A stretch of 64,000 bases of DNA from Amycolatopsis bartoniae. GTDB taxonomy: Bacteria > Actinomycetota > Actinomycetes > Mycobacteriales > Pseudonocardiaceae. The notes below the pieces were generated by a model that saw nothing but the letters and a program-made list of their open reading frames with translations, ran no database searches and was not told the origin of the DNA. Where the stretch lies: the NCBI RefSeq assembly GCF_014191255.1, contig NZ_JACHWH010000011.1, positions 1-64,000 of the forward strand, written 5' to 3'. Both the position numbers and the translations under genes were made by a program. Positions within the stretch are counted from its first letter, which is position 1. Every line of letters begins with the position of its first letter. This document shows, piece by piece, positions 16,851-25,446 of this stretch.

Positions 16851-17077
16851 GCGTTGAGGCTACGAGGGTTCTCCCTGACGAACAAGAGGTTGTCCGACTC
16901 CGGACACGCCGGCTCCGCCACTCGGGCCGCCCCCGCCGTACCACCCACGCCGAGCCACCGTCGGGACGACAGGATGGGAACCTGTGCCCCCTTGCTCCCC
17001 ACATCGGACTGAATGATTTTCGCCAGCAAGGCCGGGACGGCAGGCTGCTGCCCGAGATCGCGGAGGCGTTCCGTCAT
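16844..17077 (-). pseudogene. 5' end of a gene cut by the tRNA-Pro scar
   Basis: An ATG at 17077 overlaps the RpiR stop as ATGA, the hallmark of a co-transcribed second gene. The product begins MTERLRDLGQQPAVPALLAK for about 24 residues. It then reads straight through tRNA-derived sequence (GSKGAQVPILSSRR) to a stop at 16844, inside the rhamnosidase promoter region. The first segment looks like a true gene start and the rest is junction read-through. The original product is not recognisable. Confidence 0.55.
16958..16995 (-). other. tRNA-Pro 3'-end-like scar (att-like), left copy
   Basis: On the minus strand ACAGG-TTCCCAT-CCTGT forms a perfect T-arm-like stem, followed by CGTCCCGA, the 3' acceptor strand of actinobacterial tRNA-Pro. 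The T-loop is degenerate and the 5' half is absent, so this is not a tRNA gene. The 16-mer CCGTCGGGACGACAGG recurs in the same orientation at 51844-51859. Confidence 0.65.
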
Positions 17078-17994
17078 TGAGGGGACGGCTTGCCGCCCGG
17101 CCGCCGGTGCAGCAGGTCGAACCGGGACCACATGGCCTCCGCGGCTTCGATCGACCTGCCGGTCCTGGCGGGGTCCACCGCCGCCAGCTGTGCCACGATC
17201 GCCTGGGCCAGCGCGATCCCACCGGTCAGCGACGGGAAGAACGTCACGCCCTCGGCGGGCACGATCAGCACCCGCTCCGCCGCCTCCGCCAGCGCTGGGC
17301 TCGCCGCGTCCGTGATCGCGAAGACCCGGGCGCCCCGGTCGTGTGCCTCGTTCGCCGCCAGCACCGTGCTCTCGTACAACCGCCAGAAGCTGATCGCCAC
17401 GAAGGCGTCGTCGGCGGTCAGCTTCGCCGTGGCGTTCGCCAGTTCGGCGTCGCCCGCCGTGATCGCGTGCACGTCGTACCCGGCGAGCCGCGCGTTGTGG
17501 GCGAAGGCGATGCCCACCGCGGCGTAACTGCCGTCCGCGATCACCACCGTGCGCCTCGCGGCGGCGATCGCCTCCGCGACCTCGCGGATCTCCGCCTCGT
17601 CGAACCGACGGTTCAGCAGCGCGAGCCCGTCGAGGTCCCGGCGCAGCGCGGCCGACGCGGGTGAGCCGACGCCGTGGTGCTCCTCGGCGACCTCGGGCGC
17701 ACTCAGCGACGACAGGTACCGCGCACGCAGTTCCTGTTGCAGCGCGGGCCATCCCGCGAACCCGAGTGCCTGCGCGGTCCTGGTCACCGTCGCGACGTTG
17801 ACCCCCGCGAGCCGGGCCAGGTCCGCCGTGGAGCCGAACGACGCCTCACGCGGACGCGAGACCAGCACCTCCACCACCGCGGCCGACTTCGGGCGCAGCC
17901 CGCGCCCGGGCACGCGCGCGCGTAGCCACTCCTCGAACCCGTCGAGGTTCCTCCTGTCCGCCACCCGCGCACCGTATCCCACTGTTACAAGCAT
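17074..17994 (-). CDS. RpiR-family transcriptional regulator
   Basis: A 306-residue protein with an N-terminal HTH_6 domain (about 15-90; LARLAGVNVATVTRTAQALG) and a C-terminal SIS phosphosugar-binding domain (about 125-265; VVIADGSYAAVG, AFVAISFWRLYEST). ATG 17994 would place the start codon inside an inverted repeat (17994-18009), so GTG 17964 is an alternative giving 296 residues. It is divergent from an MFS transporter followed by GAF and amidohydrolase genes, which it probably controls. Although SIS domains classically sense phosphosugars, several RpiR members regulate amino-acid or purine catabolism, which would suit an amidohydrolase operon better. Confidence 0.87.
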   Translation of the reverse strand: MLVTVGYGARVADRRNLDGFEEWLRARVPGRGLRPKSAAVVEVLVSRPREASFGSTADLARLAGVNVATVTRTAQALGFAGWPALQQELRARYLSSLSAPEVAEEHHGVGSPASAALRRDLDGLALLNRRFDEAEIREVAEAIAAARRTVVIADGSYAAVGIAFAHNARLAGYDVHAITAGDAELANATAKLTADDAFVAISFWRLYESTVLAANEAHDRGARVFAITDAASPALAEAAERVLIVPAEGVTFFPSLTGGIALAQAIVAQLAAVDPARTGRSIEAAEAMWSRFDLLHRRPGGKPSPQ

Positions 17995-18009
17995 GCAAAG
18001 CGTATTGCA
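17994..18009. promoter_or_regulatory. Candidate RpiR operator
   Basis: TGCAAAGCGTATTGCA is an inverted repeat TGCAA-N6-TTGCA in the intergenic region between the divergent RpiR and MFS genes. It overlaps the upstream start of the regulator, consistent with autoregulation. Confidence 0.6.
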
Positions 18010-18073
18010 GTTTCGCGAATCTGCAGGATACGTTGTCGGAACTCCTGGTGGTCCCCTTCCGGAAGGCGTTGGG

Positions 18074-19465
18074 ATGACGCTCCTGGCACGACTCGACCGG
18101 CTGCCGCTGGCCCGGCCGCACTACCTCCTGCTGCTCGTCGGCGGGCTCGGGTACACGTTCGACGGCATGGACTCCGCCGTCGTCGCGTTCCTGCTGCCCG
18201 GCGTGAAGTCGGTGTGGCAGCTCAGCAACGGCGAGCTGGGGTTGATCGGCTCCGCGACCCCGTTCGGCTTCCTCTTCGGCGCGATCGCGGCCGGCCTGCT
18301 CGGCGACCGCGTCGGCCGCAAGAAGGTCATGATGTACGCGCTGGCGTTCTACGCGGTGTTCTCCGTGATCGCCGCGTTCTCCCCGAACTACGAGATCTTC
18401 CTGGTCTCCCGCGTGCTCGCCGGTGCGGGTGCCGGCGCGGAGAGCGCGATCATCGCCCCGTTCCTGTCGGAGTTCGTGCCCGCGAAACGCCGTGGCTGGT
18501 TCGTCGGCGCGCTCGCGGGGTTCTTCTCGTTCGGGTTCGTCGCCGCCGCGGTCATCGGCCGGTTCGTCGTGTCGGCCGTGCCCGAGGGCTGGCGCGTGGC
18601 ACAGGTGATCACCGCGCTGCCGATCGTGCTCCTGCTGTGGTGGCGCCGTTCCCTGCCGGAATCGCCGCGGTTCCTGCTCGCGCAGGGCCGTACCGCCGAG
18701 GCAGAACAGGTGGTCGCGCGGTTGGAGCGGGCCGTCGAAAAAGCCACGAAGGCACCGTTACCGCCCGTGCCGGAGGCCGCGGTCCAGCCGATGACCGAGA
18801 CCCCGAAGGTCAACCTGCTCACCGCGCTGAAGTTCCTCTGGAGCCCGGCGATGGCCCGGCGCACGGCGGTGATCTGGGCCGTCTGGTTCGTCATCACCTT
18901 TTCGTACTACGGCTTCTTCTCGTGGATTCCGACCCTGCTCGTGGAACGCGGGATCACGGTGACGAAGAGCTTCGAGTTCTCGATCATCATTTACGTCGCA
19001 CAGGTGCCGGGCTACTTCTCCGCCGCATGGCTGTCCGAGCGCCTCGACCGCAAGCACACGATCGCGCTGTATCTCACCGGCTCGGCGGTAAGCGCTTTCT
19101 GGCTGAGCCAGATGAACGCGCCGTGGTCGATCACGCTCGCCGGTGCGGTGCTGTCGTTCTTCCTCAACGGCACCTACGCCGGGGTGTACTCGTACACCCC
19201 GGAGGTGTTCCCGACGTGGATCCGCGCCACCGGGACCGGGTTGTCGAGTGCGTTCGGCCGAGTCGGCAGCATCCTCGCGCCGACGATCATCGGCGTGTTC
19301 GCCGCGAGCCTCGGGTTCGGCGGCGTGTTCGGCCTCACCACCGCGGTACTGGTGCTGGGCGTGTTGTGCGTGGTGGTCTTCGGGTTGTCCACCGCGGGCC
19401 GCTCGCTGGAGGAACTGACCGAGTCCGGCGCACCCGTCGCCGTCACGAAGGAGCTGAACAAGTGA
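18074..19465 (+). CDS. MFS transporter (metabolite:H+ symporter type)
   Basis: A 463-residue protein with 12 predicted spans. FDGMDSAVVAFLLPGV in span 1, DRVGRKK after span 2 and PESPRFLL in the central loop are typical of the aromatic-acid/niacin/sugar symporter branch of MFS. The start at 18074 follows GGAAGG. It begins a three- or four-gene run with stop/start overlaps (GTGA to the GAF gene, ATGA to the amidohydrolase). It probably imports the amidohydrolase substrate, which would be an amide-, imide- or lactam-containing compound. Confidence 0.88.
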   Translation: MTLLARLDRLPLARPHYLLLLVGGLGYTFDGMDSAVVAFLLPGVKSVWQLSNGELGLIGSATPFGFLFGAIAAGLLGDRVGRKKVMMYALAFYAVFSVIAAFSPNYEIFLVSRVLAGAGAGAESAIIAPFLSEFVPAKRRGWFVGALAGFFSFGFVAAAVIGRFVVSAVPEGWRVAQVITALPIVLLLWWRRSLPESPRFLLAQGRTAEAEQVVARLERAVEKATKAPLPPVPEAAVQPMTETPKVNLLTALKFLWSPAMARRTAVIWAVWFVITFSYYGFFSWIPTLLVERGITVTKSFEFSIIIYVAQVPGYFSAAWLSERLDRKHTIALYLTGSAVSAFWLSQMNAPWSITLAGAVLSFFLNGTYAGVYSYTPEVFPTWIRATGTGLSSAFGRVGSILAPTIIGVFAASLGFGGVFGLTTAVLVLGVLCVVVFGLSTAGRSLEELTESGAPVAVTKELNK

Positions 19466-19887
19466 CCGAACTGTCCACTGTGGAGGAAAAGGTGCGGGCC
19501 GAGATCGGTGCGCGGCTGTTCACCGTGCTGGCCTGGGTTCCCGAGCGGCGCACCATGCGCCGGGTTCACACGAGCCACCCCGAGCAGTACCCGGTCGGCG
19601 GGGAGAAAAGCGTCGAGATCACCGGTGGCTGGCTGGAGCGGTGCATCGTCCGGCAGGAGCCGTTCTTCGGGCCGGACCTGGCGTCGGTGCGCGAGGTGTT
19701 CGCCGACCACGAGCTGATCGACTCGCTCGGCTGCGGCGCGGTGATCAACGTGCCGGTGGTCGACGGGGGCGAGACGTTGGGCGCGCTCGCCATCCTCGAC
19801 GCGGAGGGCGCCTACGACGAGGCGTCCGTCGAAGCAGCGGTGAAACTCGCGCCGTTGGCTGTGGCCGCCCTGCGGGAGCTGCGATGA
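19462..19887 (+). CDS. GAF-domain protein
   Basis: A 141-residue stand-alone GAF-like domain with no output domain. GTG 19462 overlaps the transporter stop. Recognisable features are a small N-terminal helix, ERRTMRRVHTSHPEQYPVGG, and SLGCGAVINVPVVDGGETLG, where GAF proteins form the ligand pocket. It is coupled by ATGA overlap to the amidohydrolase. Single-domain GAF proteins of this kind are found beside amidohydrolases and M20/M24 peptidases; they could be small-molecule sensors or accessory binding proteins. No catalytic residues are evident. Confidence 0.75.
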   Translation: MTELSTVEEKVRAEIGARLFTVLAWVPERRTMRRVHTSHPEQYPVGGEKSVEITGGWLERCIVRQEPFFGPDLASVREVFADHELIDSLGCGAVINVPVVDGGETLGALAILDAEGAYDEASVEAAVKLAPLAVAALRELR

Positions 19888-21086
19888 ACCTGCTGCTGCG
19901 CAACGCATTGTTGCTCGACCCGGAGACCGGCGAGTACACCGAGGGCGACCTGCGGTGCGCCGACGGCCGGATCGTCGAGACCGGCCGGGGGCTCACCGCG
20001 GACGTCCGCACCGAGGACCTGCGTGGCGCCGTCGTGCTGCCCGGCCTGATCGACGCACACGTGCACGTCACGGCGTCCACCGCGGATCTCGGCTCGCTGC
20101 CGTCGACCGCACCGTCCTATGTGGCCCTGCAGAGCGCGCGGACGATGAACGGGATGCTGTCCCGCGGGTTCACCACGGTGCGGGACGCGTCGGGCGCGGA
20201 CTACGGTCTCGCCGACGCACAGGCCGAAGGGCTGTTCCGCGGGCCGCGGCTGTTGTTCTGCGGGCGGGCGCTGAGCCAGACCGGCGGGCACGGCGACAAC
20301 CGGAGCCGCGGCACCCACCGGCACGACGACCACCCGTGCTGCGCCGGCCTCGGCCGCATCGCCGACGGGGTGGACGCCGTGCGGGCCGCCGCGCGGGACG
20401 AGCTGCGCAAGGGCGCGCACCACATCAAGGTCATGGCTTCGGGTGGCGTCGCGTCGCCGACCGACCGCATCGACTCCACGCAGTACTCGGCGGAGGAGAT
20501 GCGTGCGGTGGTGGAGGAGGCGGAGGCGGCGAACCGGTACGTCGCCGCGCACGCCTACACCGCACGGGCCGTGAACCGCGCGCTGGAGCTGGGTGTCCGT
20601 TCGATCGAGCACGGGAACCTGCTGGACGACCGCAGCGTGGAGCTGTTCCGCGAGCACGACGCGTTCCTCGTGCCCACGCTCGTGACCTATTGGGCGCTCA
20701 AGGAGGAGGGGCGCGAGTTCGGGCTGCCGGAGGCGAGCTGGCGGAAGGTGGACGAGGTGCTCGGCGCCGGGCTGGCGGCGCTGGAGCGAGCCGCGCGTGG
20801 CGGCGTGAAACTGGTGTACGGCACGGATCTGCTCGGCGGGATGCACCGGCACCAGAACACGGAGTTCCGTCTGCGTGCGGAGGTCCAGACCCCGCTGGAG
20901 GTGCTCCGCTCCGCGACGACGGTGGCGGCGGAGCTGGTGAACCTGAGCGGCGAGATCGGCACCCTGCGCCCCGGCGCACACGCCGACCTGCTCGTCGTCG
21001 AGGGCGATCCGCTGGCGGACATCGGCGTCCTCGCCGACCCACAGCACATCCGGCATGTCGTGCAGGGCGGGGAAGTCGTGGGGTGA
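19884..21086 (+). CDS. Metal-dependent amidohydrolase (imidazolonepropionase/dipeptidase-like)
   Basis: A 400-residue TIM-barrel hydrolase. Metal ligands are His59 and His61 (DAHVHV), the carbamylation-type Lys in HIKVMASGG, His in AAHAYTARAV, His in SIEHGNLLDD and Asp in YGTDLLGG. An HHHH-rich loop (RGTHRHDDHPCC) near residue 145 is common in this subgroup, which includes Xaa-Pro dipeptidases and imidazolonepropionase relatives. It is coupled to the GAF gene and, by GTGA, to a truncated fourth gene. It hydrolyses an amide or cyclic amide; the substrate is unknown. Confidence 0.87.
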   Translation: MNLLLRNALLLDPETGEYTEGDLRCADGRIVETGRGLTADVRTEDLRGAVVLPGLIDAHVHVTASTADLGSLPSTAPSYVALQSARTMNGMLSRGFTTVRDASGADYGLADAQAEGLFRGPRLLFCGRALSQTGGHGDNRSRGTHRHDDHPCCAGLGRIADGVDAVRAAARDELRKGAHHIKVMASGGVASPTDRIDSTQYSAEEMRAVVEEAEAANRYVAAHAYTARAVNRALELGVRSIEHGNLLDDRSVELFREHDAFLVPTLVTYWALKEEGREFGLPEASWRKVDEVLGAGLAALERAARGGVKLVYGTDLLGGMHRHQNTEFRLRAEVQTPLEVLRSATTVAAELVNLSGEIGTLRPGAHADLLVVEGDPLADIGVLADPQHIRHVVQGGEVVG

Positions 21087-21318
21087 CCCGCCACGGCGGG
21101 ATGCTCGTGCTCGCCGGCTGGTGCCTGACACAGGCCGGGTTCGCCGCGACGACGATGGGGTTGCGGGCACTGCTCGCCGAAGCGATCTCGACCAGGGTCG
21201 GCGTGCCGGCGGTGGTCGCACTCGGCACCGACACCGCGGTGGTCCTGGTACTGCGCGACCAGGTACGCACCGAACGGATCCGGATCGTGCGACGCGAGGC
21301 CGAACTACTACCCGGGCT
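21083..21318 (+). pseudogene. Truncated fourth gene of the amidohydrolase operon
   Basis: GTG 21083 overlaps the amidohydrolase stop, as expected of a real operon member. The product (VTRHGGMLVLAGWCLTQAGF...) is a plausible protein for about 79 residues. The frame then runs antisense into the glpD 3' end and becomes arginine/serine-rich low-quality sequence to 21556. The gene has probably lost its 3' part at a junction near 21.32 kb. I do not recognise the family. Confidence 0.5.
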
Positions 21319-22857
21319 TCAGACCAGCGCGCCCTGGAGGAGTTCCGCGACCCGTCGTCGGATCTCGGGGGTGTCCAGGCCCCGCACGGTCAGCGTGGTG
21401 CGGCGGCGCAGGACGTCGTCGGGCTCGCACGCCCATTCCCGCTCGATCGCGTACACCACCTGGGCCCAGATGTCGGGTCCGCCGGGGTGCACTCGTTCGA
21501 GCAGGGCGGGGTTTTCGAGCCCGAGCGCCAGCAGTTCGTGGCTCACCGAGCCGTAGTGCCGCGCCAGGTGGGCGGCCACGTCCCCCGGCAGCTCCGGTGC
21601 GGCACGCAGCAGCACGTGTTCCACCGCCTCGGGGCTCGCCGCACCGGGCAGCGGCGCGTTGACCGGGCCGGGCGCGGCCTGGGGCAGCCGTGTGCGCAGG
21701 TGCGCGAGCACCTTCCGGCCGATGTCGCGGAACGTGGTCCACTTGCCGCCCGCGATGCTGATCATGCCGCCGCGCCCGACGCTGACCACGGTCTCGCGCT
21801 TGGCGTGCTGGGTGTCGCCCTCGCCGCCGGGCAGCACGCGCAGTCCCGCGAAGGAGTACACGATGTCGGACCGGCGCAGGTGCTCCTCCCCGATCGACAG
21901 CCCGGCCTCGCCGAGGATCTGGTCCACGTCGGCGTCCGTCGGACGGACATCGGCCGGGTCGCCCCGGTACTCCTCGTCCGTGGTGCCCAGCAGCAGCTGC
22001 CCCTCCCACGGGATCGCGAAGGACACCCGGCCCCCGTCGAGCGGGGTCGTGACCGCGGCGTCCCACGTGCCGTGCCGCCGCAGCACCAGGTGCGTGCCCT
22101 TGGACAGCCGCATGCTCGGCCGTGCCGCCGGGTCCTCCAGCCGCCGCAGGTGGTCGACCCACGGCCCGGCGGCGTTGACGACCACCTCGGCGTCGATTCC
22201 GAACTCGTTGCCGGACAACGTGTTCCGAACGTCCACACCGGACACCCGGCCCCCCGTGGTGCGCAGGCCGAGCACCTCGGCGTGGTTGAGCAGCACGGCA
22301 CCGGACTCCGCGGCGGCCCGCGCCGTGGTGACCGCGAGCCGGGCGTCGTTCATCTGGTGGTCGTGGTAGATCCCGCACGCCGTCAGCGCGCCGGCACGCA
22401 GGCCCGACACGTACTGCTGCGCCCGCCCGGGAGAGATGACGTGCCCGATGCCGTCGGCGAACCCGGACAACGCCGTGTAGGCGAGCATCCCGGCGCCGAT
22501 CGTCACCGGCCCGTGCGGGCCACCGCGGCGCAGTGCCACGAGGAACGGCAACGGGCGCACGTGGTGCGGGGCCACCGTGGTGCCGAGCGCACGGCGTTCA
22601 CGGTGGTTCTCCCGCACCAGCTTGACGTTGCCCATCGCCAGGTACCGCAGGCCGCCGTGCACGAGCTTCGACGACGCGCTGGAGGTGGCCGAGGCGAAGT
22701 CGCCCTTCTCGACCACCGCCACGCGCAGCCCGGCCCTGGCGGCTTCCCAGGCGGTGGCCAGTCCGACGATGCCGCCACCGATCACCAGCACGTCGAACCG
22801 GCCGGTGGTCAGCAGCTCCGTGGTCCGGGCCCGGTGCCCGGCAAGGGATTCGTGCAC
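21319..22857 (-). CDS. glpD: Glycerol-3-phosphate dehydrogenase, FAD-dependent
   Basis: This enzyme oxidises sn-glycerol-3-phosphate to dihydroxyacetone phosphate at the membrane, passing electrons to quinone. It has 512 residues from GTG 22857 (AGGA upstream). The FAD fold VLVIGGGIVGLATAWEAARA is near residues 23-42, followed by SSASSKLVHGGLRYL, the typical GlpD substrate-side motif, and a C-terminal helical DAO_C domain. It is the last gene of glpF-glpK-glpD, 23 bp after glpK. Confidence 0.95.
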   Translation of the reverse strand: MHESLAGHRARTTELLTTGRFDVLVIGGGIVGLATAWEAARAGLRVAVVEKGDFASATSSASSKLVHGGLRYLAMGNVKLVRENHRERRALGTTVAPHHVRPLPFLVALRRGGPHGPVTIGAGMLAYTALSGFADGIGHVISPGRAQQYVSGLRAGALTACGIYHDHQMNDARLAVTTARAAAESGAVLLNHAEVLGLRTTGGRVSGVDVRNTLSGNEFGIDAEVVVNAAGPWVDHLRRLEDPAARPSMRLSKGTHLVLRRHGTWDAAVTTPLDGGRVSFAIPWEGQLLLGTTDEEYRGDPADVRPTDADVDQILGEAGLSIGEEHLRRSDIVYSFAGLRVLPGGEGDTQHAKRETVVSVGRGGMISIAGGKWTTFRDIGRKVLAHLRTRLPQAAPGPVNAPLPGAASPEAVEHVLLRAAPELPGDVAAHLARHYGSVSHELLALGLENPALLERVHPGGPDIWAQVVYAIEREWACEPDDVLRRRTTLTVRGLDTPEIRRRVAELLQGALV

Positions 22858-22880
22858 GTGTCCTACTTCCTTCGCTTCCG

Positions 22881-24398
22881 TCAGTCCGCGTCGATCCAGC
22901 CGACCGTGCGGGAAACCGCCTTCTTCCAGCCCGCGTAGCCCTCAGCCCGCTGCTCGTCGCTCCACGTGGGCTCCCAGCGGCGGTCCTCCTGCCAGTTCTG
23001 CTCCAGCTCGTCCGTGGAGCCCCAGAAACCGACCGACAAACCGGCGGCGTAGGCGGCGCCGAGCGCGGTGGTCTCGGCGACCACCGGCCGCGACACCGGC
23101 ACGCCCAGGATGTCCGCCTGCAGCTGCATGCACAGCTGGTTCGCGGTCACCCCACCGTCCACCCGCAGCACCTCCAGCTCGACGCCGGAGTCCGCGGTCA
23201 TCGCCTCGACCACGTCGCGGCTCTGGTAGCAGATCGCCTCCAGCGTCGCGCGGGCCACATGGGCGTTGGTGCTGTAACGGGACAGGCCCAGCAGCGCGCC
23301 GCGAGCGTCGGAACGCCAGTACGGCGCGAACAGGCCCGAGAACGCCGGGACGAAGTAGACGCCACCGTTGTCGCCGACCTGGCTCGCCAGCGCTTCGCTC
23401 TGCGCGGCACCGCTGATGATGCCCAGCTGGTCGCGCAGCCACTGCACGGCCGAGCCGGTGACGGCGATCGAGCCTTCCAGCGCGTAGACCGGCTTCTCCT
23501 CACCGAACTGGTAGGCCACCGTGGTGAGCAGCCCGTGCTGCGAGCGCACCAGCTCGTGGCCGGTGTTGAGCAGCAGGAAGTTGCCGGTGCCGTAGGTGTT
23601 CTTGGCCTCGCCGGGCCGGAAGCACAGCTGGCCGACGGTCGCCGCCTGCTGGTCGCCGAGCACCCCCGCCAGCTTCACCTCGCCGCCGAACGGCCCGTTC
23701 GCGCGGGTCACGCCGTGCAGCTCGGGGTTACCGGACGGAAGGATGAACGGCAGCATCTGGCGCGGGATGCCGAAGAAGGACAGCAGCTCGTCGTCCCAGT
23801 CCCACGTCTCCAGGTTCATCAGCATCGTGCGGCTGGCGTTGGTGGGATCGGTGATGTGCACCCCGCCGTCGACGCCGCCGGTGAGGTGCCACAGCAGCCA
23901 GGTGTCCATCGTGCCGAAGATCGCGTCGCCCGCCTCGGCCGCGGCCCGCACGCCGTCGACGTTCTCCAGGATCCACTGCAGCTTGCCCGCCGAGAAGTAC
24001 GTCGCGGGCGGCAGGCCCGCCTTCTGCCGGATCACGTCCCCGCGGCCGTCCGCGTCGAGCGCGGCGGCGATGCGGTCGGTGCGCGTGTCCTGCCAGACGA
24101 TCGCGTTGGTGTAGGGCCGGCCGGTGTGCCGGTTCCACACCACGGTCGTCTCGCGCTGGTTGGTGATGCCGACCGCCGCGAGGTCGCTCGCCCGCAGGTT
24201 CCCCTTGGTGAGCGCGCTTTCGACGACCGCGCGGGTGCGTTCCCAGATCTCGGTCGGGTTGTGCTCGACCCAGCCGGGCCGCGGCAGGATCTGGTCGTGC
24301 TCCAGCTGGTGCCGCACGATCTCATTGCCCCCGTGGTCGAAGACCATGAACCGGGTGCTGGTCGTGCCCTGGTCGATCGCGCCGACGAACTCGCCCAT
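22881..24398 (-). CDS. glpK: Glycerol kinase
   Basis: It phosphorylates glycerol with ATP to sn-glycerol-3-phosphate. It has 505 residues; ATG 24398 follows GGAAGG, while the frame extends to 24590 without support. FGGY-family landmarks are [11 protein letters not shown] (ATP/Mg), [32 protein letters not shown] and [10 protein letters not shown]. It lies between glpF (29 bp) and glpD (23 bp) in one operon. A second kinase gene lies at 26297-27811. Confidence 0.96.
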   Translation of the reverse strand: MGEFVGAIDQGTTSTRFMVFDHGGNEIVRHQLEHDQILPRPGWVEHNPTEIWERTRAVVESALTKGNLRASDLAAVGITNQRETTVVWNRHTGRPYTNAIVWQDTRTDRIAAALDADGRGDVIRQKAGLPPATYFSAGKLQWILENVDGVRAAAEAGDAIFGTMDTWLLWHLTGGVDGGVHITDPTNASRTMLMNLETWDWDDELLSFFGIPRQMLPFILPSGNPELHGVTRANGPFGGEVKLAGVLGDQQAATVGQLCFRPGEAKNTYGTGNFLLLNTGHELVRSQHGLLTTVAYQFGEEKPVYALEGSIAVTGSAVQWLRDQLGIISGAAQSEALASQVGDNGGVYFVPAFSGLFAPYWRSDARGALLGLSRYSTNAHVARATLEAICYQSRDVVEAMTADSGVELEVLRVDGGVTANQLCMQLQADILGVPVSRPVVAETTALGAAYAAGLSVGFWGSTDELEQNWQEDRRWEPTWSDEQRAEGYAGWKKAVSRTVGWIDAD

Positions 24399-24427
24399 TG
24401 TCGTCACCTTCCTGTTCAGGCCGTGTT

Positions 24428-25243
24428 TCAGGCGTTGGCCTCGACGGGGATCCGCCCGGGCTCGCCCGCCCCGGCGGTGGGGAGGAACCGGCCGACGAGC
24501 AGCCGGTAGAGACCGACGCCGACGACGCCGCCGATCAGGGGGCCGACGATCGGCACCCAGAAGTAGAGATCGCCGTACTGGTCGTGCCACGCGCCGTGGT
24601 AACCGGTGAGGAAGGACGCGAGGCGAGGGCCGAAGTCACGGGCGGGGTTGATCGCGTACCCGGCGTCGGTGCCCCACGCCATGCCGATGCCCACGACGAC
24701 GGCGCCGACGACGATCGGCGAGGCCCACTGCGGCGGCACGAGGTTGCGCACGTCGGTGATCGCGGCGATGAGGAACAGCAGGATCGCGGTGCCGATGATC
24801 TGGTCGCGCAGCGCGCCGAGGTCGCTCACGGGCAGTGTGCCGTTGCCCGGCAGGGTCGAGAACACGCCCTGGGTCTTGATGGTGTGCCCCGGGTCGGCGG
24901 CCGACAGGACCTCGCCGTAGTTCCACCGCACCAACAGGGCCGCGACGAACGCGCCCGCGGTCTGGGCGAGCACGTACGGGGCCACCTTGCGCCAGGAGAA
25001 GTCGCGGAACACCGCCAGCGCCACCGTCACCGCGGGGTTGAGATGCCCGCCGCTGATGCGGGCCGAGACGAACACGCCGAGCACCACGCCGAGGCCCCAG
25101 GCCCACGCGATGCTGTCGTGACCGCCGATGCCCGCGGCCGCGACCTGCGCGACCACGCCGACACCGAACAGGATCAGGATCATGGTGCCGGCGAACTCCG
25201 CCAGCACCTCGCCGGCGAGCCCGCCGGCCTTGAGACGCTCCAT
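24428..25243 (-). CDS. glpF: Glycerol facilitator (aquaglyceroporin)
   Basis: A 271-residue MIP-family channel for passive glycerol entry. The two NPA motifs are [11 protein letters not shown] (Asn69) and [13 protein letters not shown], whose Asp after the second NPA marks glycerol facilitators rather than strict aquaporins. Six spans are evident. ATG 25243 has GGAGGT with good spacing. It is the first gene of the glp operon and faces the divergent GylR-like regulator across a 203-bp region with two inverted repeats. Confidence 0.94.
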   Translation of the reverse strand: MERLKAGGLAGEVLAEFAGTMILILFGVGVVAQVAAAGIGGHDSIAWAWGLGVVLGVFVSARISGGHLNPAVTVALAVFRDFSWRKVAPYVLAQTAGAFVAALLVRWNYGEVLSAADPGHTIKTQGVFSTLPGNGTLPVSDLGALRDQIIGTAILLFLIAAITDVRNLVPPQWASPIVVGAVVVGIGMAWGTDAGYAINPARDFGPRLASFLTGYHGAWHDQYGDLYFWVPIVGPLIGGVVGVGLYRLLVGRFLPTAGAGEPGRIPVEANA

Positions 25244-25328
25244 TGCCACCTCCGAACCCAGTCCCGCCACGCCACCGGGGCGGGTGCCGGGGACGTTAAG
25301 AAGCGATCGGGAGGGCGACAACGGGCGT

Positions 25329-25347
25329 CGTTCGACATCGTCGAACG
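25329..25347. promoter_or_regulatory. Candidate GylR operator O1
   Basis: CGTTCGACATCGTCGAACG is a perfect inverted repeat (8-bp arms, 3-bp spacer) between the divergent glpF and iclR-type genes. Confidence 0.75.
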
Positions 25348-25407
25348 CTCGGTCCCGCTCGCGCAAGCCACGCCGGGCCGGACGGCTGCTCGGGGCTCGG
25401 AAGAGAC

Positions 25408-25425
25408 GGTCGGCATTGTCGAACG
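25408..25425. promoter_or_regulatory. Candidate GylR operator O2
   Basis: GGTCGGCATTGTCGAACG repeats the right arm of O1 exactly (GTCGAACG) and the left arm imperfectly. It lies about 22 bp before the regulator start, suggesting autoregulation. Confidence 0.6.
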
Positions 25426-25446
25426 GCAAGGGCTAAGGTTCGCCTC

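Noticed and set aside
16958-17050. A complete tRNA-Pro gene at the left scar
   Set aside because: Only the T-arm and 3' acceptor strand match; no D-arm, anticodon arm or 5' acceptor strand is present and the T-loop lacks conserved bases.
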